A model generated the notes under the pieces. The model was given only the letters and a program-made list of their open reading frames with translations. It was not told where the DNA came from and made no database searches. Shown piece after piece: positions 23,345-31,923 of a stretch of DNA of 40,811 nucleotides; position 1 is the stretch's first letter; every line of letters starts with the position of its first letter. The translations under genes and the position numbers were made by a program. Origin of the DNA: Kiloniellaceae bacterium (GTDB lineage: Bacteria; Pseudomonadota; Alphaproteobacteria; Kiloniellales; J153). The stretch lies in assembly GCA_021776055.1 (NCBI GenBank), contig JAJFGP010000023.1, positions 1-40,811 on the forward strand, read 5' to 3'.

Positions 23345-24052
23345 ATGCCGGACGTAAAAGAAACTCTCCGTACCGCCAGATTGGCCGCGTTGCTGCCCAT
23401 GCTGGTGCTTGTTGGCTGTCATATCGAGCAAGGCCAGGACAACCCGATCGAGGTCGTTACCAGCCATACCTTCGATTCCGCAAACTGGCAGCAAGGCGAA
23501 GCGAAGATTGCCACGCAGGTTGAGCCGATTACCCTGGTGCACGTGCTGAACTTTATGCCCGGCGACGCTAGTCTGAGCGACACCGAGCTCGCCAACCTAC
23601 AAGAGTTCTTGCAGACCAGCGGCGGACAAGATGGCGCTCGCATCGAGGTGGACGGCCCTCGCCTCTCGGGTGGATACTTCGACGCGTTGACCAAAGCTCG
23701 AGTCGAGGAAATTCGCACCGAGCTCTCCGGCCTTGGATTGCGCAGCCAGATTCCCGTGAAGCCGGTGGCGCTACTCGCTAAACCGCCGGAGGGGATCGCT
23801 GTAACGGTAACACGGGCGATGGTCATCCCGCCGGATTGCTCCGCGCCACAACCGGAGTTCGCCACGCGCCCGGATTATGCCTGGAGTTGCGCGAACGCCG
23901 CCAACCTCGGCCACATGATCGTTGATCCGGTCGATCTCGTACAAGGCCGGACGCTCAGCCCCGCGGACGGCGAAGCGACCGCCAAGTCCATTGAGGTCTA
24001 TCGCGAGCGCGAAGTTGAGGATCCCACTGCCGAAAAGACGTCAGAGCAATGA
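23345..24052 (+). CDS. cpaD: CpaD-like pilus assembly lipoprotein
   Basis: A 235-residue Tad assembly protein of the CpaD type. The lipobox is LVLVGCH (C25), so it is probably an outer-membrane-associated lipoprotein. CpaD signatures include an OmpA-like/FXXL-type region (NFMPGDASLSDTELANLQEF), and the C-terminal CSAPQPEFATRPDYAWSCAN, then NLGHMIVDPVDLVQGR. The start at ATG 23345 has a strong GAGGAGGGCAGG just upstream; the open frame before it overlaps the secretin gene and is not coding. The stop overlaps the cpaE start (ATGA). Confidence 0.92.
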   Translation: MPDVKETLRTARLAALLPMLVLVGCHIEQGQDNPIEVVTSHTFDSANWQQGEAKIATQVEPITLVHVLNFMPGDASLSDTELANLQEFLQTSGGQDGARIEVDGPRLSGGYFDALTKARVEEIRTELSGLGLRSQIPVKPVALLAKPPEGIAVTVTRAMVIPPDCSAPQPEFATRPDYAWSCANAANLGHMIVDPVDLVQGRTLSPADGEATAKSIEVYREREVEDPTAEKTSEQ

Positions 24053-25284
24053 GTGCAATCGAAAATACATTGGAAGCTGAGCTGCCGGAGGTCGAAACCG
24101 CGGAGTGTGTCGCTTTCGTCAGCGACAACCAGACGCATGGTGTCATCGCCTCTGTCGCCAGCCAGTTCTTCGATTCCCCAATGGTGCGTGATGGCGGCAC
24201 GCAGCAGGCTCTGGAGTACCTGGCGGACAACGCACCGCCAAAGGTCCTGATCGTTGATATCGGCGACGCCTCGGCACCGTTGACCGCTATGCTATCGCTA
24301 ACGGCGGCCTTCTCGGAAGACACACGCCTGATCGGGATCGGCACCATCAACGATATCAACCTGTACCGCGAGATGGTTGGTGCTGGAATTACCGACTACC
24401 TGGTCAAACCGGTGACGGAGAAGGCCCTGGCGGCGGCCCTATGTCGCACAGAGGAACCGGTTAGTGACCCCGCAGGCGAGCAAAATCCAACGAAAAAGGC
24501 GAACAGAATCGCCGTGGTCGGGTCCCGCGGCGGCGTTGGCGCGAGCTCAATTGCCGTTAATTTGGCTTGGGTCTTGAGCCAGGAACGTAAGCTAAGCACC
24601 GCTTTGATCGATCTTGATCTTGAGTTTGGTACTGTGGCCCTCTCATTGGATCTTGAGCCGACCCGAGGGTTACGCGAAGCCTTGGAAAGCCCAGCGCGCA
24701 TCGACAGCCTGTTCATCGAAAGCGCCACCGCCCGGCTATCGGAGAAGCTGGCGATTATGGCCACCGAGGAGACCCTCGCCCAGGAAATTGCCTTCAACCC
24801 GGACGCCATCGACGTACTACTCGAGGCCGTGGGACGCGCCAGCGATCAAATCATTATCGATATGCCACGTTCGGCTTTTGCCGTACGGCAGCGTGTATTC
24901 GAAGCCGCGTCCAAGATTGTTTTGGTCACGGAACTTAGCCTGCCGGGCCTGCGTGACTCCATGCGTTTGCTGACCGGTATCGAGGAAGTCTCGGTCGGCA
25001 AGCCGGTTACAGTCGTCGCTAATCGCACCGGTGGTGCACAGCAAGCCATGCAACCCAGGGACTTCCAAAAAGCCCTCGGCCACAAGATTGATTTTGTGAT
25101 TCCCGAGGACCGCAAATCATTCATCGAGGCGGCCAACAACGGCAAACCCCTTGTCAGCAGCAACCAACGCAGCGCCGCAACCAAAGCACTGCGTAAGGTC
25201 GCCGAAAAGCTTGTCGATGGCCAATCTGGCGACGAACAGGGTGCCAAGAAGAAAAAGTCGTGGCGATTCGGAAAAAAGGGATAG
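24049..25284 (+). CDS. cpaE: CpaE/TadZ pilus localisation ATPase-like protein
   Basis: A 411-residue protein with an atypical receiver-like domain (residues 18-130, VLIVDIGDAS with D70, LVKPVTEKAL) and a ParA/MinD-type domain (152-400). Its Walker A is GSRGGVGASS (158-167), in which the usual catalytic lysine of GKT/GKS is Ala165, as in many TadZ/CpaE proteins. TadZ/CpaE positions the Tad machine, often at a cell pole. The receiver + ParA-like layout is parallel to the receiver-MipZ fusion 8 kb upstream but the two are not close paralogues in their receiver domains. The C-terminus is basic (KKKKSWRFGKKG). Overlaps cpaD by 4 bases; 6 bases before cpaF. Confidence 0.95.
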   Translation: MSAIENTLEAELPEVETAECVAFVSDNQTHGVIASVASQFFDSPMVRDGGTQQALEYLADNAPPKVLIVDIGDASAPLTAMLSLTAAFSEDTRLIGIGTINDINLYREMVGAGITDYLVKPVTEKALAAALCRTEEPVSDPAGEQNPTKKANRIAVVGSRGGVGASSIAVNLAWVLSQERKLSTALIDLDLEFGTVALSLDLEPTRGLREALESPARIDSLFIESATARLSEKLAIMATEETLAQEIAFNPDAIDVLLEAVGRASDQIIIDMPRSAFAVRQRVFEAASKIVLVTELSLPGLRDSMRLLTGIEEVSVGKPVTVVANRTGGAQQAMQPRDFQKALGHKIDFVIPEDRKSFIEAANNGKPLVSSNQRSAATKALRKVAEKLVDGQSGDEQGAKKKKSWRFGKKG

Positions 25285-25290
25285 TGCCGC

Positions 25291-26967
25291 ATGGACAGTG
25301 CAGCCGCCAGCACTGGGCCGGCCGCGAACAAGGACCGCGGAAGTAAGAACGCAAATCTGCGCGACAGAGGAGCGGTCCTAGCCCAATATCTTGAACAACT
25401 AAAGCCCAAGGTTCTCGCAGCCTTCGAGAACGATAACGTCGCGGTGCTGCCACGGCCCGAACTTGCCGTGCGTATCGGCCACATCGTTACCACCGAGACC
25501 GACGAGGACTCGAACAACTTAAATTTGCTCGACCGCCGTAATCTGGTGGCCGACCTGATCCGCTGGTTGCTTCACAGCAGTCCCATGGCACCGCCCAAGA
25601 CGGCGCCAGCCGTGCCTCTTGCAACCCCAGCGGCGGCCGAGTCCGAATCCGCAGCCGAAGACATGCTGTCACCAAACCGCGACCCGAAGAAACCCGCGGA
25701 GGCGCAGGTTTCTAAAACTGTGGAAACGACGAAAGCGCGCATCGAGCCGCTGGTAATGGACCGGCTGGACGTCTCTGCCGCGTCTCGATTGCCACGTGCG
25801 GATCTTGCAATCCAACTCCGCGATATCGTCAATGAGGTTTTAGCGGAACAGAAAATTCGACTGAATTCTTCTGAGCAGACGTCGCTTGTCGAGCTACTGC
25901 TCGACGATATGCTTGGCCTTGGACCGCTGGAGCCCTTGCTGGCTGACGAAGCCCTCACCGACATAATGATCAATGGTCCGGCGCAAGTTTATGTCGAACG
26001 CCGCGGTAAGCTTGAGTTAAGTAACGTCACCTTCCGCGATAACGAGCATGTGCTCAACATTGCGCGCCGCATCGTTTCGGTGATCGGCCGGCGTGTCGAC
26101 GAGACCGTGCCGTTGGTCGATGCTCGTTTGCAAGACGGCAGTCGTGTTAACATCATCATTCCGCCCCTGGCGATCGACGGTCCTTCGATCTCGATCCGTA
26201 AATTCGCCAAGAAGTCGATCACGCTCGACATAATGAAGCAGCAGAACAACATCTCCGAGCAGATGGCGACGGTGCTGAAGATCGCATCGCGCAGCCAGTT
26301 GAATATTCTTATTTCCGGGGGTACCGGCTCCGGTAAGACGACGCTTCTGAACGCTCTGTCGCAAATGATCGACGAGCGCGAACGCATCGTTACCATTGAG
26401 GATGCCGCCGAGCTTCAATTGCAGCAGCCGCATGTGGTGCGTTTGGAGACACGACCGCCCAATCTGGAGGGCACCGGCGAAATCACCATGCGCGATCTGG
26501 TGAAAAACTCGCTACGTATGCGCCCCGATCGCATCATCCTCGGCGAGGTACGTGGCTCCGAGGCCGTCGATATGTTGCAGGCCATGAACACCGGCCATGA
26601 TGGCTCGCTGGGCACGGTCCATGCCAACCGCCCGCGTGAAGCGCTTACACGTCTGGAGAACATGGTCGGCATGGCTGGTATCAACCTGCCGGCCAAGGCA
26701 GTCCGAACGCAAATCGCGGCGGCCCTGGATATGATCGTCCAGGTTTCGCGTATGCGCGACGGTATGCGCCGCGTGACCCATATCACTGAAGTCATCGGCA
26801 TGGAAGGTGACATCATCACCACGCAGGACCTATTCACATACGAATTTGAGAGCGAAGGTTTGGACGGCTTGCTGAAGGGGCACTTCAAGTCGACCGGACT
26901 GCGCCCGCACTTCGCGGCAAAGGCTGCTTATTTCGGCCTCGATCGCCGGTTGCTGGAGTGCATGTGA
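25291..26967 (+). CDS. cpaF: CpaF/TadA secretion ATPase with duplicated N-terminal domain
   Basis: A 558-residue hexameric GspE/VirB11-superfamily ATPase that powers Tad pilus assembly at the inner membrane. Walker A is [16 protein letters not shown]; other conserved parts are [40 protein letters not shown] and [16 protein letters not shown]. The N-terminus is longer than in typical CpaF (about 450-500 residues): residues 37-94 and 151-208 align without gaps as two copies of one helical domain (for example [15 protein letters not shown] and [15 protein letters not shown]), joined by a Pro/Ala linker. Usually only one copy is seen. The stop overlaps the tadB start. Confidence 0.95.
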   Translation: MDSAAASTGPAANKDRGSKNANLRDRGAVLAQYLEQLKPKVLAAFENDNVAVLPRPELAVRIGHIVTTETDEDSNNLNLLDRRNLVADLIRWLLHSSPMAPPKTAPAVPLATPAAAESESAAEDMLSPNRDPKKPAEAQVSKTVETTKARIEPLVMDRLDVSAASRLPRADLAIQLRDIVNEVLAEQKIRLNSSEQTSLVELLLDDMLGLGPLEPLLADEALTDIMINGPAQVYVERRGKLELSNVTFRDNEHVLNIARRIVSVIGRRVDETVPLVDARLQDGSRVNIIIPPLAIDGPSISIRKFAKKSITLDIMKQQNNISEQMATVLKIASRSQLNILISGGTGSGKTTLLNALSQMIDERERIVTIEDAAELQLQQPHVVRLETRPPNLEGTGEITMRDLVKNSLRMRPDRIILGEVRGSEAVDMLQAMNTGHDGSLGTVHANRPREALTRLENMVGMAGINLPAKAVRTQIAAALDMIVQVSRMRDGMRRVTHITEVIGMEGDIITTQDLFTYEFESEGLDGLLKGHFKSTGLRPHFAAKAAYFGLDRRLLECM

Positions 26968-27977
26968 TGGACTTTGCAGCCATCTTCGGCATCAACGGAG
27001 CCGACCCCTCGCTCTTGCTCTACATGATTCTGCCTCTAGGCATGATCATGCTGTTGTTCGGTCTTTTCGGCGGCAGCGGCGCCCGGCGTGTTTTTGCGCG
27101 CAGGGTTGCTCAGATCAAGGTCAATCACGACCCAGCCCCTACAGTTGACCAGGTGATCACCGCCCGCCGAAAAACCAACAACAGTGCCATCCCCGGTCTG
27201 GATGAATTACTAAAGCGGCTCGTGCCGCGCCAGGACGTGCTGCGTCTTCGTCTCGCCCGCGCGGGTATGAATGTCGCCGTTGCCGTCTACGTGCTTGCGG
27301 GTATCTTGGTAGCGGCGATGGCGTTCATCTTGGCCCGCACGATAGGTGATATGCCGATTGTCGTTTCTATACTTTCAGCCATCGGCGCTGGTCTTGGTTT
27401 GCCACATGCGTTTGTTGGTTTTCGAATCAAGCGGCGGCAAACGAAATTCATCGACTATTTCCCCGAAGCCATCGATCTAATGGTCCGAGGCATCAAAGCC
27501 GGATTGCCAATCGGCGAATCTATTCGAACTGCGGCAGAAGAAGTGCCGAATCCCGTTGGCGAGGAACTCATGCGCGTTACCGACGGCGTGCGTATTGGTC
27601 GAAAAATGGATGAAGTTTTGTGGGAAACCTCAAATCGTTTGGATTTGCAGGAGTTCAAGTTCTTTACGATTGCCTTGTCGATCCAAAACGAGACCGGTGG
27701 CAATCTAGCGGAAACCTTGATGAATCTATCAGATGTTCTGCGAGGCCGACGCCAATTAAAACGCAAAGTGAAAGCTCTGTCGTCGGAGGCAAAAGCCAGC
27801 GCCTATATCATCGGTTCTTTGCCTTTTATCATGACCGGTATGATTTATCTTGTTAATCCCCATTACATAACGGGATTGTTTATTGACCCACGCGGCCAAG
27901 TTCTCATTGGATTCGGTCTTGCGATGATCGCCAGTGGCGTGGGAGTCATGTATCGCATGGTGAAATTCGAGATATGA
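26967..27977 (+). CDS. tadB: TadB inner-membrane platform protein
   Basis: A 336-residue GspF-family membrane protein. An N-terminal membrane segment (LLLYMILPLGMIMLLFGLFG) is followed by a soluble part. Further hydrophobic pairs lie around residues 100-145, and a T2SSF domain has YFPEAIDLMVRGIKAGLPIG and IALSIQNETGGNLAETLMNL. A final pair of membrane helices ends the protein. TadB and TadC form the platform on which the ATPase CpaF acts. The ATG at 26967 overlaps the cpaF stop (TGATG) and has GGAG 9 bases upstream; a GTG at 26958 is also in frame. Its end overlaps tadC by 4 bases (ATGA). Confidence 0.94.
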   Translation: MDFAAIFGINGADPSLLLYMILPLGMIMLLFGLFGGSGARRVFARRVAQIKVNHDPAPTVDQVITARRKTNNSAIPGLDELLKRLVPRQDVLRLRLARAGMNVAVAVYVLAGILVAAMAFILARTIGDMPIVVSILSAIGAGLGLPHAFVGFRIKRRQTKFIDYFPEAIDLMVRGIKAGLPIGESIRTAAEEVPNPVGEELMRVTDGVRIGRKMDEVLWETSNRLDLQEFKFFTIALSIQNETGGNLAETLMNLSDVLRGRRQLKRKVKALSSEAKASAYIIGSLPFIMTGMIYLVNPHYITGLFIDPRGQVLIGFGLAMIASGVGVMYRMVKFEI

Positions 27978-28954
27978 ATTTCGACGCTTACCTTCCAGCC
28001 GGAATAACGCCAGAGGACCTGATCGTCCTCATGTCTGCGTTGTCTGCCGGCAGTGTTGCGTTTGCGGTTTGGCTTGCATTGTTACATCGCGATCCGGCTA
28101 CTAAGCGGGCAAAGCTTATCGCTCACCAGCGCAGCGAAATGCGCGCCGGCGTCGTTGGCCCGCGCCGCCGGCAGGAGCGTCTACCGACAATCGGTATGAT
28201 GCGCAAAGTCGTGGACCGTTTGAATTTGCTACGGTCGGGTCAGGCGAACAAGATTTCGCTGAAGCTAATGCGTGCCGGGTGGCGGTCGAAGGATGCGATC
28301 ATCCGGTATTTGTTCAGTAGACTTGCCTTGCCATTCGCCTTCGGAGGAACCGTCGCATTCCTGCTCCATGGCTTGGACCTCTATGACCTCGATACAACGC
28401 AAAAGCTTATCGCTACGCTGGCTAGCGTTATCGTTGGTGCCTATGCGCCTGACATATACATCCGAAACGCAGCAAAAAAGCGCCGCGAGAAGATCCGCAA
28501 GTCCCTGCCCGATGCGCTTGATCTCATGGTGATCTGCGCCGAAGCGGGCTTGAGCCTCGATGCGACTCTGATGCGGGTATCGCAGGAAATGGAGCAGGCA
28601 GCTCCCGAGTTGGCCGATGAATTTAGCCTCACGGGCCTGGAGTTGGGTTTCCTCTCGGACCGCCGAAAAGCAATGCAAAACCTTGCGTTGCGGGTCGATC
28701 TGACGTCCATGCGCGGCGTCGCCAATACATTGATGCAGGCCGAACGCTACGGCACACCACTAGCCCAATCGCTACGCGTAATGGCCGGTGAGTCCAGACA
28801 GGAGCGCGTAATGAAGGCGGAAGAAAAGGCTGCCCGTCTGCCGGCCGTTATGACCATCCCCATGGTCGTCTTTATTTTGCCGCCGCTATTTATCGTCCTC
28901 CTGGGTAAGGCAATCCTGAACACCATAGATGCGTTCAAAGATTTGGCATTCTAG
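27974..28954 (+). CDS. tadC: TadC inner-membrane platform protein
   Basis: A 326-residue GspF-family partner of TadB. It has an N-terminal membrane helix (LIVLMSALSAGSVAFAVWLA), a central hydrophobic pair (residues 112-157), and a T2SSF domain with LPDALDLMVICAEAGLSLD, QEMEQAAPELADEFSL and QAERYGTPLAQSLRVMAGES. The final helix is AVMTIPMVVFILPPLFIVLL. It ends the Tad run; an inverted repeat TTGACC/GGTCAA (28962-28967 and 28985-28990) lies just after it but lacks a T-run. TadD-like protein is encoded far upstream; TadE and TadG pseudopilins are not in the window. Confidence 0.94.
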   Translation: MNFDAYLPAGITPEDLIVLMSALSAGSVAFAVWLALLHRDPATKRAKLIAHQRSEMRAGVVGPRRRQERLPTIGMMRKVVDRLNLLRSGQANKISLKLMRAGWRSKDAIIRYLFSRLALPFAFGGTVAFLLHGLDLYDLDTTQKLIATLASVIVGAYAPDIYIRNAAKKRREKIRKSLPDALDLMVICAEAGLSLDATLMRVSQEMEQAAPELADEFSLTGLELGFLSDRRKAMQNLALRVDLTSMRGVANTLMQAERYGTPLAQSLRVMAGESRQERVMKAEEKAARLPAVMTIPMVVFILPPLFIVLLGKAILNTIDAFKDLAF

Positions 28955-29111
28955 ATCAATCTTGACCACATCGACGACGTTACCGGTCAATTTCTCACAC
29001 TTAGCGGTTGTACCGAGCGCTCTCCACACGTAGAACCTGCGTCCGCGACATACCGAACCACGTTCGGCATATCGCATTCGTTGGGACGAAGTCATTGTGG
29101 AGGGATATCCG

Positions 29112-29555
29112 ATGTTGAAGGAATTCAAGGAATTCGCCCTGCGCGGCAATGTGGTCGACATGGCCGTCGGCATTGTCATTGGCGCCGCGTTCGGCAAGAT
29201 CGTGAGCTCACTGGTCACCGATATCGTCATGCCCCCTATCGGCGTGTTGATGGGCAATGTCAACTTCAGCGGGTTATTCATCAATCTATCGAACCAGACC
29301 TATGCCTCTCTTGCGCAGGCCAAGGAAGCTGGCGCGGCGACAATCAATTATGGTGTTTTCATCAACACCGTTCTCGACTTTGTTATCGTTGCCTTTGCCA
29401 TATTCATGGTCATTCGCATGATGAACCGCATGAAGCGCCAGGAGACACCGGCGCCGGCCGCGCCGACGACCAAGGAGTGTCCGCACTGCCTGTCGACGGT
29501 TCCGCTCAAGGCTTCTCGGTGCGCGCACTGCACCTCGGAGATGCAGACCGCCTAA
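29112..29555 (+). CDS. mscL: MscL large-conductance mechanosensitive channel with zinc ribbon
   Basis: A 147-residue MscL, the inner membrane channel that opens under osmotic downshock. The N-terminal [20 protein letters not shown] and TM1 ([20 protein letters not shown]) followed by PPIG are typical; TM2 is [20 protein letters not shown]. After a Pro/Ala linker the C-terminus carries two CxxC pairs, C123/C126 (ECPHC) and C137/C140 (RCAHC), which form a probable zinc ribbon in place of the usual C-terminal helical bundle. The ATG at 29112 follows GGAGGGA (29099-29105). It stands alone between the tad genes and a convergent gene. Confidence 0.96.
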   Translation: MLKEFKEFALRGNVVDMAVGIVIGAAFGKIVSSLVTDIVMPPIGVLMGNVNFSGLFINLSNQTYASLAQAKEAGAATINYGVFINTVLDFVIVAFAIFMVIRMMNRMKRQETPAPAAPTTKECPHCLSTVPLKASRCAHCTSEMQTA

Positions 29556-29558
29556 AAA

Positions 29559-31832
29559 TCAGCGTGTCGCGGCGATCTCGGTGCGGAGAAGCGTTGCATG
29601 CATCCAGCCGAGCGGCTTATCGGTTCCCGGGGACGCGATCTGCACCCAGTCACCGCGCCGCTGCACTTCCTGGACTGCCGTATTCCGCGACAAGCTGCTC
29701 AGGGCAGTTGACTGGGGCGACGCCTTGGCACGGACAACCGCAGAGTTCGCACGGACGTAAAGAAGGTTCTGACTTGCCGAATTCCGGGCCGAGGCAACCC
29801 GGTCTAGCACCGCTTTCGGGTCGGTGCCGGTACGGACCAGTTGGACACCTCCGGCCACCGCGAGCGCCACACAGAACACCACAGCGGCCGCCCGCCATCG
29901 GTTGGGGCGCGGCCCGGCGATCCGCTTTTTTACCTGCGCCGTTGTTTGCCGGTGCCGCTCTTCGGTCTGCTGCCAAACCTGTATTTTGGCCTGCTTACGC
30001 CGTGCCTTGATTTCCTTCTTGGCGACTTCGATCTCGTTCTTGGCATCCGCGGTCGCGCGGCGCGCACTGACCTCCCTCTCCCACTCGGGATCGGGCGCGG
30101 GCTCGTCCTTCGGTGTTTCAGCGATCTTGTTTACCGCAGATGGTTCTCGCGCTGGCTCAGGTGCCGGCTTTGCGTGTTCCTTGGCTGCGGCTTGCTTGAC
30201 GATTTTGGCTTCCGCCTGCCAGGCCTCCTGGGCCGCTTCTAACCGCGCTTTTTCATCCGCTTTCCACCTCTTCTCGGCCTTTTTCAAGCTCCCCCGGGCT
30301 TCATTGTCAAAGGCAGCACGGATTTCACTAACACGCCGCTCCACGTCGATGCGCCACTGCGCTTCCACCTCGTTCAGCCGCTGCTCCGCCTCGGCCTCCC
30401 AGACCGCGCGCGCGGCAGCCAGGGCGTCCTCGATGCCCGCTGTGGATTGAGATGCCGCGGCAGTATCTTTGCAGTTACGCTCTTTCTCCCAGGCCGCGCG
30501 GGCCGCCGATAACCGCTTTTTCTCTTCCGCGTGCCAGCGCGCCTTGGTTTCATTCTGCTGCTGCTCCGCCTCGGCCTCCCAAACGGTCCGTGCGGTGGCT
30601 AGGGCGTCCTCGATGTTCTCTGTGGATTGAGATTGAGGTGCCGCGGCCGCGTCTTTGTGATCACGCTCCCCCTCCCAAGCCGTGCGTGCCGCCGCTATCT
30701 GCTTTTCCTCTTCCGCGCACCAACGCGCCTGGGCCTCGGTTAGCTTCTGTTCCAGTTGGGCCTTCCAGCCAGTCTCGGCCGTCGCGATTCTTTGTTCGAC
30801 CAGCGGTTCCCAAGCTGCCTTGGCTGCCGCCAGCCGGTCCGCGGCTTGCTTATCCCAGGCTGTTTTCTCGACCGCTAATTGGCGCTCTTCTTGCTCTCGC
30901 CAAGCGGCCTTGTCAGTGGCCAGGCGCTTTTGGACGGTCGCCTGCCAATCTGCCTTCAGATCGCTTACGCGCGCCTCGGCCTCAGCCTCCCAGGTTGCCT
31001 TGAGAGCGGACTGCTGCTGCGCCGCCTCTTCCCGCCACGCGGCTTTGGCCGTGGCGGTGCCTTCGTTTTCGGCGGCTTGCCACTGTGCCTTGGCACGGCT
31101 TAAGCGCTTTGCCGCCTCAGATTCCCATTTTTTTTGGGCCGTCGTAAGCTGGCGGGTTGTTTCGTTTTCCCAAGCGCTGTGCGCGGTCGCCAGCGACTGT
31201 TCCGCTTTATGATTCCATTTTTTCTGGGCCGTCGTAAGTTGACGGGCTGTTTCGCTTTCCCAGGCGCTGTGCGCGGCCGCGAGCGACTGTTCCGCTTCTT
31301 CATCCCACTTGGCCTTCGCCTCGGCCAGGCGCTGGGCGACCGCCGCCTCCCATTCCGCTGTTGCCGCCGCCAACTGCTCCTGCTCAATCCGCTGGGCATC
31401 GGCGGGGCTAGCCCCGGTCTTGGGGGCTTGCACGGCCATATCGAAGAGGGCCACCGTATTAGCCCCCTCGTAACCGTCGTCATCGAAGCGCAGAACCCTG
31501 ACGGCTAGAACGTGTTCACCGACGCTGCCCTCGGGGGGGTAGAATTTCAGGCCACCCAAATCGTCTGCCGAGAGCGACCAGGTATTGTCCCAGTTGTTGG
31601 TTCCAACCGAAAGCTTGGTGCCCACGGGCATACCCTCGACAATGACGGATAGCTGCCCCGAGATGCTACGCCTGGAGAGTTCCGCCTCGATGTCGAGGGC
31701 GACTGATTTACGTTTGCGACCTTTGGCTGTCACGCCTGGCGGCTCCGTCTTTGGGTATGACACGTCTTTGCCCGGGCCAAATGTTGGCCCTCCCCGCGGC
31801 CTGGCAGGCCGTGGGTTCCGATACTGGATCAT
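29559..31832 (-). CDS. Large Trp-repeat coiled-coil membrane protein with C-terminal SH3-like domain
   Basis: A 757-residue protein of unknown role, in five parts. Residues 1-45 are basic. Residues 45-135 look like a single beta-sandwich of the VCBS/cadherin type (LSVIVEGMPVGTKLSVG; NTWSLSADDLGGLKFYPPEG). Residues 161-552 are a long, highly charged helix made of 24 units with Trp (once Phe) every 15 residues, such as WESETARQLTTAQKKW. Residues 552-645 are a charged linker, 648-666 one membrane helix (AAAVVFCVALAVAGGVQLV), and 689-757 an SH3-like domain (YVRANSAVVRAKASPQS; GDWVQIAS; LGWMHATLL). Positive residues before the helix predict a cytoplasmic N-terminus and a periplasmic SH3-like domain, which may bind peptidoglycan. 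No known name fits. A cytoplasmic rod tethered to the envelope is plausible. Confidence 0.82.
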   Translation of the reverse strand: MIQYRNPRPARPRGGPTFGPGKDVSYPKTEPPGVTAKGRKRKSVALDIEAELSRRSISGQLSVIVEGMPVGTKLSVGTNNWDNTWSLSADDLGGLKFYPPEGSVGEHVLAVRVLRFDDDGYEGANTVALFDMAVQAPKTGASPADAQRIEQEQLAAATAEWEAAVAQRLAEAKAKWDEEAEQSLAAAHSAWESETARQLTTAQKKWNHKAEQSLATAHSAWENETTRQLTTAQKKWESEAAKRLSRAKAQWQAAENEGTATAKAAWREEAAQQQSALKATWEAEAEARVSDLKADWQATVQKRLATDKAAWREQEERQLAVEKTAWDKQAADRLAAAKAAWEPLVEQRIATAETGWKAQLEQKLTEAQARWCAEEEKQIAAARTAWEGERDHKDAAAAPQSQSTENIEDALATARTVWEAEAEQQQNETKARWHAEEKKRLSAARAAWEKERNCKDTAAASQSTAGIEDALAAARAVWEAEAEQRLNEVEAQWRIDVERRVSEIRAAFDNEARGSLKKAEKRWKADEKARLEAAQEAWQAEAKIVKQAAAKEHAKPAPEPAREPSAVNKIAETPKDEPAPDPEWEREVSARRATADAKNEIEVAKKEIKARRKQAKIQVWQQTEERHRQTTAQVKKRIAGPRPNRWRAAAVVFCVALAVAGGVQLVRTGTDPKAVLDRVASARNSASQNLLYVRANSAVVRAKASPQSTALSSLSRNTAVQEVQRRGDWVQIASPGTDKPLGWMHATLLRTEIAATR
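30361..30726 (-). repeat. Tandem duplication of about 180-186 bases
   Basis: Two consecutive copies begin at 30361 and 30541. CTGCTCCGCCTCGGCCTCCC occurs at 30381 and 30561 (offset 180); further on the offset becomes 186, a two-codon difference. Each copy encodes a W-repeat block with a non-helical insert containing STxxIEDALA. Confidence 0.75.
31122..31301 (-). repeat. Two tandem 90-base near-identical units
   Basis: Bases 31122-31211 and 31212-31301 are near-identical with an exact 90-base offset (for example GGGCCGTCGTAAG occurs at the same place in each). Each encodes two 15-residue units, and the pair marks a recent duplication. Confidence 0.8.
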
Positions 31833-31923
31833 GCCCAGTTCGTTGCTATATTATTAAGGGCAATGGTGAAGGATTGGTTGCCGAGGCCCCGGTCCTGGGG
31901 CTCATATCGGCTGTAAACGGCGC

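Larger units (their letters stand above)
30177..31352 (-). repeat. 45-base repeat array (15-residue Trp repeat)
   Basis: About 24 tandem coding units of 45 bases, each placing a Trp codon at the same position (Trp at residue 161, then 176, 191 and so on). The phase is held except for one 32-residue step and one 30-residue double step, and one Trp is replaced by Phe (residue 508). Units differ in sequence, so most are old, but recent larger duplications are visible inside the array. Confidence 0.88.

Noticed and set aside
24049-25284. CpaE as a broken ParA gene, because Walker A lacks the lysine
   Set aside because: Loss of this lysine (GVGAS) is common in TadZ/CpaE proteins, and the gene is intact and in its usual place.
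28962-28990. Inverted repeat TTGACC/GGTCAA after tadC as a terminator
   Set aside because: The stem is only 6 bases with a 17-base loop and has no T-run.
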